A stretch of 64,000 bases of DNA from Taudactylus pleione. Lineage: Eukaryota > Chordata > Amphibia > Anura > Myobatrachidae. The notes under the pieces were generated by a model, which was not told the origin of the DNA, did not search any database, and saw nothing but the letters and a program-made list of their open reading frames with translations. Below are positions 49,029 to 62,612 of the stretch, piece after piece. Position 1 is the first letter of the stretch. Each line of letters starts with the position of its first letter. Both the position numbers and the translations under genes were made by a program. The stretch spans positions 9,599,501-9,663,500 of the forward strand of contig JAUIMM010000135.1 in assembly GCA_031769625.1 (NCBI GenBank), in the 5' to 3' direction.

Positions 49029-50829
49029 TAAACATTCTAATATACATTCTAACATCCATTATAATATTCTAACATACATTACAACAATCTAATATACATT
49101 ATAACATCCATTATAACATGCTAACATACATTAAAACATTCTAACATAAATTCTAACATTCTAATATACATTCTAACATCCATTCTAACATTCTAACATA
49201 CATTCTAACATTCTAATATACATTCTAACATCCATTATAACATCAAAACATCCATTTTAACAATCTAATATATATTATAACATCCATTATAATATTCTAA
49301 CATCCATTATAATATTCTAATATACATTCTAACATCCATTATAACATTCTAAAATACACTATAACATTCTAATATACATTCTAACATGCATTCTATCATA
49401 CATTATAACATTCTAATATACATTATAACATCCATTATAACATTATAACATCCATTCTAACATTATAATATACATTAAAACATTATAATATACATTATAA
49501 CATCCATTATAACTTTCTAACATACATTATAACATTCTAATATACATTCTAACATCCATTATATCATTCTAACATCCATAATAACATTCTAACATACATT
49601 CTAACATTCTAATATACATTGTAACATCCTTTATAACATTCTAATAGACATTCTAACATTCTAATATACATTCTAACATCCATTATAACATTCTAACATA
49701 CATTATAACATCCATTATATCATTCTAACATCCATAATAACATTCTAACATAGATTCTAACAATCTAATATACATTCTAACATCCATAATAACATTCTAA
49801 CACACATTCTAACATTCTAATATACTTTCTAACATCCATTATAACATTTAAATATACATTATAACATCCATTATAACATTCTAATATACATTATAACATT
49901 CTAATATACATTCTAACATCCATTATAACATTCTAACATACATTGTAACATTCTAATATACATTGTAACATCCATTATAACATTCTAACATACATTATAA
50001 CATTCTAATATACATTCTAACATCCATTATAACATTCTAACATACATTACAACAATCTAATATACATTATAACATCCATTATAACATGCTAACATACATT
50101 ATAACATTCTAACATACATTCTAACATTCTAATATACATTCTAACATCCATTATAACATTCTAACATCCATTATAATATTCTATAATACATTCTAACATC
50201 CATTATAATATTCTAAAATACACTATAACATTCTTATATACATTCTAACATCCATTATAACATTATAACATCCATTCTAACATTCTAATATACATTCTAA
50301 CATTCATTATAACATTCTAACATCCATTTTAACATTCTAATATATATTATAACATCCATTATAATATTCTAACATCCATTACAACATTCTAACATCCATT
50401 ATAATATTCTAATATACATTCTAACATCCATTATATCATTCTAAAATACACTATAACATTCTAATATACATTCTAACATGCATTCTAACATACATTAAAA
50501 CATTCTAACATACAATATAACATTCTAATATACATTCTAACATCCATTATATCATTCTAACATCCATAATAACATTCCAACATAGATACTAACAATCTAA
50601 TATACATTCTAACATCCATAATAACATTCTAACATACATTCTAACATTCTAATATACATTCTAACATCCAATATAATATTCAAATATACATTCTAACATC
50701 CATTATAACATTCTAATATACATTATAACATTCTAATATACATTCTAACATCCATTATAACATTCTAACATACATTATCACATTCTAATATACATTCTAA
50801 CATCCATTATAACATTCTAACATACATTA
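49029..50829. repeat. 1,801-bp HOR variant
   Basis: TAAAC landmarks lie at 49,029 and 50,830, and CATTCCAAC at 48,776 and 50,577 confirms the spacing. A local module loss is visible near 49,705, where CATTATAACATCCATTATATC joins directly without the CTAAAATAC module found in sister copies. Confidence 0.75.
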
Positions 50830-52195
50830 TAAACATTCTAATATACATTCTAACATCCATTATAATATTCTAACATACATTACAACAATCTAATATACAT
50901 TATAACATCCATTATAACATGCTAACATACATTAAAACATTCTAACATAAATTCTAACATTCTAATATACATTCTAACATTCTAATATACATTCTAACAT
51001 CCATTATAACATCAAAACATCCATTTTAACAATCTAATATATATTATAACATCCATTATAATATTCTAACATCCATTATAATATCCTAATATACATTCTA
51101 ACATCCATTATAACATTCTAAAATACACTATAACATTCTAATATACATTCTAACATGCATTCTAACATACATTATAACATTCTAATATACATTGTAACAT
51201 CCTTTATAACATTCTAATAGACATTCTAACATTCTAATATACATTCTAACATCCATTATAACATTCTAACATACATTATAACATTCTAAAATACATTCTA
51301 ACATCCATTATATCATTCTAACATCCATAATAACATTCTAACATAGATTCTAACAATCTAATATACATTCTAACATCCATAATAACATTCTAACACACAT
51401 TCTAACATTCTAATATACTTTCTAACATCCATTATAACATTTAAATATACATTATAACATCCATTATAACATTCTAATATACATTATAACATTCTAATAT
51501 ACATTCTAACATCCATTATAACATTCTAACATACATTGTAACATTCTAATATACATTGTAACATCCATTATAACATTCTAACATACATTATAACATTCTA
51601 ATATACATTCTAACATCCATTATAACATTCTAACATACATTACAACAATCTAAAATACATTATAACATCCATTATAACATGCTAACATACATTATAACAT
51701 TCTAATATATATTATAACATCCATTATAATATTCTAACATCCATTACAACATTCTAACATCCATTATAATATTCTAATATACATTCTAACATCCATTATA
51801 TCATTCTAAAATACACTATAACATTCTAAATATACATTCTAACATGCATTCTAACATACATTATAACATTCTAACATACATTATAACATTCTAATATACA
51901 TTCTAACATCCATTATATCATTCTAACATCCATAATAACATTCCAACATAGATACTAACAATCTAATATACATTCAAACATCCATAATAACATTCTAACA
52001 TACATTCTAACATTCTAATATACATTCTAACATCCAATATAATATTCAAATATACATTCTAACATCCATTATAACATTCTAATATACATTATAACATTCT
52101 AATATACATTCTAACATCCATTATAACATTCTAACATACATTATCACATTCTAATATACATTCTAACATCCATTATAACATTCTAACATACATTA
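50830..52195. repeat. 1,366-bp HOR variant with a 228-bp deletion
   Basis: TAAAC landmarks lie at 50,830 and 52,196, and CATTCCAAC at 50,577 and 51,943 agrees. It matches the next HOR at offset 1,999 on the left (51,194/53,193; 51,650/53,649) and 2,227 on the right (51,826/54,053). This copy therefore lacks 228 bp near 51,695, at CATTATAACATTCTAATATAT. Confidence 0.8.
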
Positions 52196-54422
52196 TAAAC
52201 ATTCTAATATACATTCTAACATCCATTATAATATTCTAACATACATTACAACAATCTAATATACATTATAACATCCATTATAACATGCTAACATACATTA
52301 AAACATTCTAACATAAATTCTAACATTCTAATATACATTCTAACATCCATTCTAACATTCTAACATCCATTCTAACATTCTAATATACATTCTAACATCC
52401 CATTATAACATCAAAACATCCATTTTAACAATCTAATATATATTATAACATCCATTATAATATTCTAACATCCATTATAATATTCTAATATACATTCTAA
52501 CATCCATTATAACATTCTAAAATACACTATAACATTCTAATATACATTCTACCATGCATTCTAACATACATTATAACATTCCAATATACATTATAACATC
52601 CATTCTAACATTATAACATCCATTCTAACATTATAATATACATTAAAACATTCTAAAATACATTATAACATCCATTATAACTTTCTAACATACATTATAA
52701 CATTCTAATATACATTCTAACATCCATTATATCATTCTAACATCCATAATAACATTCTAACATAGATTCTAACATTCTAATATACATTCTAACATCCATA
52801 ATAACATTCTAACATACATTCTAACATTCTAACATACATTCTAACATTCTAATATACATTCAAACATCCATTATAACATTCAAATATACATTCTAACATC
52901 CAATATAACATTCTATCATACATTATAACAATCTAATATACATTCTAACATCCATTATAACATTCTAACATACATTATAACATTCTAATATACATTCTAA
53001 CATACATTATAACATTCTAGTATACATTATAACATCCATGATAACATTCTAACATATATTATAACATTGTAACATCCATAATAACATTCTAACATACATT
53101 ATAACATTCTAATATACATTCTAACATACATTATAAAATTCTAACATCCATAATAACATTCTAACATACATTCTAACATTCTAATATACATTGTAACATC
53201 CTTTATAACATTCTAATAGACATTCTAACATTCTAATATACATTCTAACATCCATTATAACATTCTAACATACATTATAACATTCTAAAATACATTCTAA
53301 CATCCATTATATAATTCTAACATCCATAATAACATTCTAACATAGATTCTAACAATCTAATATACATTCTAACATCCATAATAACATTCTAACACACATT
53401 CTAACATTCTAATATACTTTCTAACATCCATTATAACATTCAAATATACATTATAACATCCATTATAACATTCTAATATACATTATAACATTCTAATATA
53501 CATTCTAACATCCATTATAACATTCTAACATACATTGTAACATTCTAATATACATTGTAACATCCATTATAACATTCTAACATACATTATAACATTCTAA
53601 TATACATTCTAACATCCATTATAACATTCTAACATACATTACAACAATCTAAAATACATTATAACATCCATTATAACATGCTAACATACATTATAACATT
53701 CTAACATACATTCTAACATTCTAATATACATTCTAACATCCATTATAACATTCTAACATCCATTATAATATTCTATAATACATTCTAACATCCATTATAA
53801 CATTCTAAAATACACTATAACATTCTTATATACATTCTAACATCCATTATAACATTATAACATCCATTCTAACATTCTAATATACATTCTAACATTCATT
53901 ATAACATTCTAACATCCATTTTAACATTCTAATATATATTATAACATCCATTATAATATTCTAACATCCATTACAACATTCTAACATCCATTATAATATT
54001 CTAATATACATTCTAACATCCATTATATCATTCTAAAATACACTATAACATTCTAAATATACATTCTAACATGCATTCTAACATACATTATAACATTCTA
54101 ACATACATTATAACATTCTAATATACATTCTAACATCCATTATATCATTCTAACATCCATAATAACATTCCAACATAGATACTAACAATCTAATATACAT
54201 TCTAACATCCATAATAACATTCTAACATACATTCTAACATTCTAATATACATTCTAACATCCAATATAATATTCAAATATACATTCTAACATCCATTATA
54301 ACATTCTAATATACATTATAACATTCTAATATACATTCTAACATCCATTATAACATTCTAACATACATTATCACATTCTAATATACATTCTAACATCCAT
54401 TATAACATTCTAACATACATTA
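52196..54422. repeat. 2,227-bp HOR variant
   Basis: TAAAC landmarks lie at 52,196 and 54,423. The stretch 51,695-53,090 recurs at 53,922-55,315, including private variants CTAAATATAC (51,826/54,053) and CTACCATGC (near 52,549/54,775). The offset drops to 2,226 after an extra C in CATCCCATT at about 52,400, found in this copy only. Confidence 0.82.
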
Positions 54423-56939
54423 TAAACATTCTAATATACATTCTAACATCCATTATAATATTCTAACATACATTACAACAATCTAATATACATTATAACA
54501 TCCATTATAACATGCTAACATACATTAAAACATTCTAACATAAATTCTAACATTCTAATATACATTCTAACATCCATTCTAACATTCTAACATCCATTCT
54601 AACATTCTAATATACATTCTAACATCCATTATAACATCAAAACATCCATTTTAACAATCTAATATATATTATAACATCCATTATAATATTCTAACATCCA
54701 TTATAATATTCTAATATACATTCTAACATCCATTATAACATTCTAAAATACACTATAACATTCTAATATACATTCTACCATGCATTCTAACATACATTAT
54801 AACATTCTAATATACATTATAACATCCATTCTAACATTATAACATCCATTCTAACATTATAATATACATTAGAACATTCTAAAATACATTATAACATCCA
54901 TTATAACTTTCTAACATACATTATAACATTCTAATATACATTCTAACATCCATTATATCATTCTAACATCCATAATAACATTCTAACATAGATTCTAACA
55001 TTCTAATATACATTCTAACATCCATAATAACATTCTAACATACATTCTAACATTCTAACATACATTCTAACATTCTAATATACATTCAAACATCCATTAT
55101 AACATTCAAATATACATTCTAACATCCAATATAACATTCTATCATACATTATAACAATCTAATATACATTCTAACATCCATTATAACATTCTAACATACA
55201 TTATAACATTCTAATATACATTCTAACATACATTATAACATTCTAGTATACATTATAACATCCATGATAACATTCTAACATATATTATAACATTGTAACA
55301 TCCATAATAACATTATAACATCCATTCTAACATTCTAATATACATTCTAACATTCATTATAACATTCTAACATCCATTTTAACATTCTAATATATATTAT
55401 AACATCCATTATAATATTCTAACATCCATTATAACATTCTAACATCCATTATAATATTCTAATATACATTCTAACATCCATTATATCATTCTAAAATACA
55501 CTATAACATTCTAATATACATTCTAACATGCATTCTAACATACATTATAGCATTCTAACATACATTATAACATTCTAATATACATTCTAACATCCATTAT
55601 ATCATTCTAACATCCATAATAACATTCTAACATAGATACTAAGAATCTAATATACATTCTAACATCCATAATAACATTCTAACATACATTATAACATTCT
55701 AATATACATTTTAACATCCAATATAATATTCAAATATACATTCTACCATCCATTATAACATTCTAATATACATTATAACATTCTAATATACATTCTAACA
55801 TCCACTATAACATTCTAACATACATTATAACATTCTAATATACATTATCACATTCTAATATACATTCTAACATCCATTATAACATTCTAACATACATTAC
55901 AACAATCTAATATACATTATAACATCCATTATAACATGTTAACATACATTATAACATTCTAACATACATTCTAACATTCTAATATAGATTCTAACATCCA
56001 TTATAACATTCTAACATCCATTATAATATTCTATAATACATTCTAACATCCATTATAACATTCTAAAATACACTATAACATTCTTATATACATTCTAACA
56101 TCCATTATAACATTATAACATCCATTCTAACATTCTAATATACATTCTAACATTCATTATAACATTCTAACATCCATTTTAACATTCTAATATATATTCT
56201 AACATCCATTATAATATTCTAACATCCATTACAACATTCTAACATCCATTATAATATTCTAATATACATTCTAACATCCATTATATCATTCTTAAATACA
56301 CTATAACATTCTAATATACATTCTAACATGCATTCTAACATACATTATAACATTCTAACATACATTATAACATTCTAATATACATTCTAACATCCATTAT
56401 ATCATTCTAACATCCATAATAACATTCCAACATAGATACTAACAATCTAATATACATTCTAACATCCATAATAACATTCTAACATACATTCTAACATTCT
56501 AATATACATTCTAACATCCAATATAATATTAAAATATACATTCTAACATCCATTATAACATTCTAATATACATTATAACATTCTAATATACATTCTAACA
56601 TCCATTATAACATTCTAACATACATTATAACATTCTAATATACATTCTAACATCCATTATATCATTCTAACATCCATAATAACATTCCAACATAGATACT
56701 AACAATCTAATATACATTCTAACATCCATAATAACATTCTAACATACATTCTAACATTCTAATATACATTCTAACATCCAATATAATATTAAAATATACA
56801 TTCTAACATCCATTATAACATTCTAATATACATTATAACATTCTAATATACATTCTAACATCCATTATAACATTCTAACATACATTATCACATTCTAATA
56901 TACATTCTAACATCCATTATAACATTCTAACATACATTA
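54423..56939. repeat. 2,517-bp HOR variant
   Basis: It is bounded by TAAAC landmarks at 54,423 and 56,940. The sequence switches near 55,315 (CATAATAACATTATAAC) from the 2,227-bp register into another HOR position. The copy of CATTCCAAC at 55,627 is degenerate (CATTCTAACATAGATACTAAG). The 260-bp duplication at 56,369 lies inside it. Confidence 0.75.
56369..56888. repeat. 260-bp perfect tandem duplication (five 52-bp units)
   Basis: The segment 56,369-56,628 is repeated without any difference I can find at 56,629-56,888, including the private variant AATATTAAAATATAC (elsewhere AATATTCAAATATAC) and CATTCCAACATAGATAC at 56,427 and 56,687. Left homology extends to 56,343 and right homology ends at 56,889 (C against A). 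Identity and an exact 5 x 52 length make it one of the youngest events in the window. Confidence 0.92.
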
Positions 56940-58019
56940 TAAACATTCTAATATACATTCTAACATCCATTATAATATTGAAACATACATTGCAACAATC
57001 TAATATACATTATAACATCCATTATAACATGCTAACATACATTAAAACATTCTAACATAAATTCTAACATTCTAATATACATTCTAAGATCCATTCTAAC
57101 ATTCTAACATCCATTCTAACATTCTAATATACATTCTAACATCCATTATAACATCAAAACATCCATTTTAACAATCTAATATATATTATAACATCCATTA
57201 TAATATTCTAACATCCATTATAATATTCTAATATACATTCTAACATCCATTATAACATTCTAAAATACACTATAACATTCTAATATACATTCTAACATGC
57301 ATTCTAACATACATTATAACATTCTAATATACATTATAACATCCATTATAACATTATAACATCCATTCTAACATTATAATATACATTAAAACATTCTAAT
57401 ATACATTATAACATCCATTATAACTTTCTAACATACATTATAACATTCTAATATACATTCTAACATCCATTATATCATTCTAACATCCATAATAACATTC
57501 TAACATACATTCTAACATTCTAATATACATTGTAACATCCTTTATAACATTCTAATAGGCATTCTAACATTCTAATATACATTCTAACATCCATTATAAC
57601 ATTCTAACATACATTATAACATTCTAAAATACATTCTAACATCCATTATATCATTCTAACATCCATAATAACATTCTAACATAGATTCTAACAATCTAAT
57701 ATACATTCTAACATCCATAATAACATTTTAACACACATTCTAACATTCTAATATACTTTCTAACATCCATTATAACATTTAAATATACATTATAACATCC
57801 ATTATAACATTCTAATATACATTATAACATTCTAATATACATTCTAACATCCATTATAACATTCTAACATACATTGTAACATTCTAATATACATTGTAAC
57901 ATCCATTATAACATTCTAACATACATTATATCATTCTAATATACATTCTAACATCCATTATAACATTCTAACATACATTACAACAATCTAATATACATTA
58001 TAACATCCATTATAACATG
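56927..58019. repeat. 1,093-bp tandem duplication, copy 1
   Basis: Private variants AATATTGAAACATACATTGC, CTAAGATCC, CTAATAGGC (57,556/58,649) and ACATTTTAACACAC recur 1,093 bp later. The length is 21 x 52 + 1; the extra base is the TAAAC insertion inside the unit. The shared junction word is CTAACATACATTATAA (16 bp) at 56,927, 58,020 and 59,113. I saw no differences between copies. Confidence 0.93.
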
Positions 58020-59112
58020 CTAACATACATTATAAACATTCTAATATACATTCTAACATCCATTATAATATTGAAACATACATTGCAACAATCTAATATA
58101 CATTATAACATCCATTATAACATGCTAACATACATTAAAACATTCTAACATAAATTCTAACATTCTAATATACATTCTAAGATCCATTCTAACATTCTAA
58201 CATCCATTCTAACATTCTAATATACATTCTAACATCCATTATAACATCAAAACATCCATTTTAACAATCTAATATATATTATAACATCCATTATAATATT
58301 CTAACATCCATTATAATATTCTAATATACATTCTAACATCCATTATAACATTCTAAAATACACTATAACATTCTAATATACATTCTAACATGCATTCTAA
58401 CATACATTATAACATTCTAATATACATTATAACATCCATTATAACATTATAACATCCATTCTAACATTATAATATACATTAAAACATTCTAATATACATT
58501 ATAACATCCATTATAACTTTCTAACATACATTATAACATTCTAATATACATTCTAACATCCATTATATCATTCTAACATCCATAATAACATTCTAACATA
58601 CATTCTAACATTCTAATATACATTGTAACATCCTTTATAACATTCTAATAGGCATTCTAACATTCTAATATACATTCTAACATCCATTATAACATTCTAA
58701 CATACATTATAACATTCTAAAATACATTCTAACATCCATTATATCATTCTAACATCCATAATAACATTCTAACATAGATTCTAACAATCTAATATACATT
58801 CTAACATCCATAATAACATTTTAACACACATTCTAACATTCTAATATACTTTCTAACATCCATTATAACATTTAAATATACATTATAACATCCATTATAA
58901 CATTCTAATATACATTATAACATTCTAATATACATTCTAACATCCATTATAACATTCTAACATACATTGTAACATTCTAATATACATTGTAACATCCATT
59001 ATAACATTCTAACATACATTATATCATTCTAATATACATTCTAACATCCATTATAACATTCTAACATACATTACAACAATCTAATATACATTATAACATC
59101 CATTATAACATG
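58020..59112. repeat. 1,093-bp tandem duplication, copy 2
   Basis: This is the head-to-tail copy of 56,927-58,019. After the third junction word (59,113-59,128) the sequence continues CATTCTAAC, whereas at the internal junction it continues ACATTCTAA, which defines the exchange point to within 16 bp. Confidence 0.93.
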
Positions 59113-59579
59113 CTAACATACATTATAACATTCTAACATACATTCTAACATTCTAATATACATTCTAACATCCATTATAACATTCTAACATCCATTATAA
59201 TATTCTATAATACATTCTAACATCCATTATAACATTCTAAAATACACTATAACATTCTTATATACATTCTAACATCCATTATAACATTATAACATCCATT
59301 CTAACATTCTAATATACATTCTAACATTCATTATAACATTCTAACATCCATTTTAACATTCTAATATATATTATAACATCCATTATAATATTCTAACATC
59401 CATTACAACATTCTAACATCCATTATAATATTCTAATATACATTCTAACATCCATTATATCATTCTAAAATACACTATAACATTCTAATATACATTCTAA
59501 CCTGCATTCTAACATACATTATAACATTCTAACATACATTATAACAATTTAATATACATTCTAACATCCATTATATCAT
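58192..59579. repeat. Source-like copy of the window's last 1.39 kb (offset 4,421)
   Basis: Private words CTAATAGGC (58,649/63,070), CTAACCTGCATTC (59,501/63,922) and ATAACAATTTAATATAC (near 59,545/63,966) recur at a constant 4,421 bp. Homology begins at 58,192/62,613 and is still running at the window edge, so the true repeat is longer than 1,388 bp. Confidence 0.88.
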
Positions 59580-59853
59580 TCTAACATCCATAATAACATT
59601 CCAACATAGATACTAACAATCTAATATACATTCTAACATCCATAATAACATTTTTACATACATTCTAACATTCTAATATACATTCTAACATCCAATATAA
59701 TATTCAAATATACATTCTAACATCCATTATAACATTCTAATATACATTATAACATTGTAATATACATTCTAACATCCATTATAACATTCTAACATACATT
59801 ATCACATTCTAATATACATTCTAACATCCATTATAACATTCTAACATACATTA

Positions 59854-62612
59854 TAAACATTCTAATATACATTCTAACATCCATTATAACATCAAAACAT
59901 CCATTTTAACAATCTAATATATATTATAACATCCATTATAATGTTCTAACATCCATTATAATATTCTAATATACATTCTAACATCCATTATAACATTCTA
60001 AAATACACTATAACATTCTAATATACATTCTAACATGCATTCTAACATACATTATAACATTCTAATATACATTATAACATCCATTATAACATTATAACAT
60101 CCATTCTAACATTATAATATACATTAAAACATTCTAATATACATTATAACATCCATTATAACTTTCTAACATACATTATAACATTCTAATATACATTATA
60201 ACATCCATTATATCATTCTAACATCCATAATAACATTCTAACATAGATTCTAACATTCTAATATACATTCTAACATCCATAATAACATTCTAACATACAT
60301 TCTAACATTCTAACATACATTCTAACATTCTAATATACATTCAAACATCCATTATAACATTCAAATTTACATTCTAACATCCATTATAACATTCTATCAT
60401 ACATTATAACAATCTAATATACATTCTAACATCCATTATAACATTCTAACATACATTATAACATTCTAATATACATTCTAACATACATTATAACATTCTA
60501 GTATACATTATAACATCCATGATAACATTCTAACATATATTATAACATTGTAACATCCATAATAACATTCTAACATACATTATAACATTCTAATATACAT
60601 TCTAACATACATTATAAAATTCTAACATCCATAATAACATTCTAACATACATTCTAACATTCTAATATACATTGTAACATCCTTTATAACATTCTAATAG
60701 ACATTCTAACATTCTAATATACATTCTAACATCCATTATAATACTCTAACATACATTATAACATTCTAAAATACATTCTAACATCCATTATATCATTCTA
60801 ACATCCATAATAACATTCTAACATAGATTCTAACAATCTAATATACATTCTAACATCCATAATAACATTCTAACACACATTCTAACATTCTAATATACTT
60901 TCTAACATCCATTATAACATTTAAATATACATTATAACATCCATTATAACATTCTAATATACATTATAACATTCTAATATACATTCTAACATCCATTATA
61001 ACATGCTAACATACATTAAAACATTCTAACATAAATTCTAACATTCTAATATACATTCTAACATCCATTCTAACATTCTAACATCCATTCTAACATTCTA
61101 ATATACATTCTAACATCCATTATAACATCAAAACATCCATTTTAACAATCTAATATATATTATAACATCCATTATAATATTCTAACATCCATTATAATAT
61201 TCTAATATACATTCTAACATCCATTATAACATTCTAAAATACACTATAACATTCTAATATACATTCTAACATGCATTCTAACATACATTATAACATTCTA
61301 ATATACATTATAACATCCATTATAACATTATAACATCCATTCTAACATTATAATATACATTAAAACATTCTAATATACATTATAACATCCATTATAACTT
61401 TCTAACATACATTATAACATTCTAATATACATTCTAACATCCATTATATCATTCTAACATCCATAATAACATTCTAACATAGATTCTAACATTCTAATAT
61501 ACATTCTAACATCCATTATAACATTCTAACATACATTATAACATTCTAATATACATTCTAACATACATTATAACATTCTAGTATACATTATAACATCCAT
61601 TATAACATTCTAACATATATTATAACATTGTAACATCCATAATAACATTCTAACATACATTATAACATTCTAATATACATTCTAAAATACATTATAAAAT
61701 TCTAACATCCATAATAACATTCTAACATATATTCTAACATTCTAATATACATTGTAACATCCTTTATAACATTCTAATAGACATTCTAACATTCTAATAT
61801 ACATTCTAACATCCATTATAACATTCTAACATACATTATAACATTCTAAAATACATTCTAACATCCATTATATCATTCTAACATCCATAATAACATTCTA
61901 ACATAGATTCTAACAATCTAATATACATTCTAACATCCATAATAACATTCTAACACACATTCTAACATTCTAATATACTTTCTAACATCCATTAAAACAT
62001 TTAAATATACATTATAACATCCATTATAACATTCTAATATACATTATAACATTCTAATATACATTCTAACATCCATTATAACATTCTAACATACATTGTA
62101 ACATTCTAATATACATTGTAACATCCAATATAACATTCTAACATACATTATAACATTCAAATATACATTCTAACATCCATTATAACATTCTAACATACAT
62201 TACAACAATCTAATATACATTTTAACATCCATTATAACATGCTAACATACATTCTAACATTCTAACATACATTCTAACATTCTAGCATACATTACAACAT
62301 CCATTATAATATTCTATAATACATTCTAACATCCATTATAACATTCTAAAATACACTATAACATTCTTATATACATTCTAACATCCATTATAACATTATA
62401 ACATCCATTCTAACATTCTAATATACATTCTAACATTCATTATAACATTCTAACATCCATTTTAACATTCTAATATATATTATAACATCCATTATAATAT
62501 TCTAACATCCATTATAACATTCTAACATCCATTATAATATTCTAATATACATTCTAACATCCATTATATCATTCTAAAATACACTATAACATTCTAATAT
62601 ACTTTCTAACAT
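59854..62612. repeat. Recombined HOR segment without the TAAAC landmark
   Basis: After the last ATTATAAACATTC (59,854) no further copy is seen to the window end. This stretch joins several HOR positions: at 59,880 directly into the CATCAAAAC region, at 60,995 from the CATTGTAAC context into CATGCTAACATACATTAAAAC, at 61,510 from CATAGATTC into the TAGTATAC region, and at 62,625 into CATCAAAAC again. These jumps mark deletions between homologous units. Confidence 0.7.
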
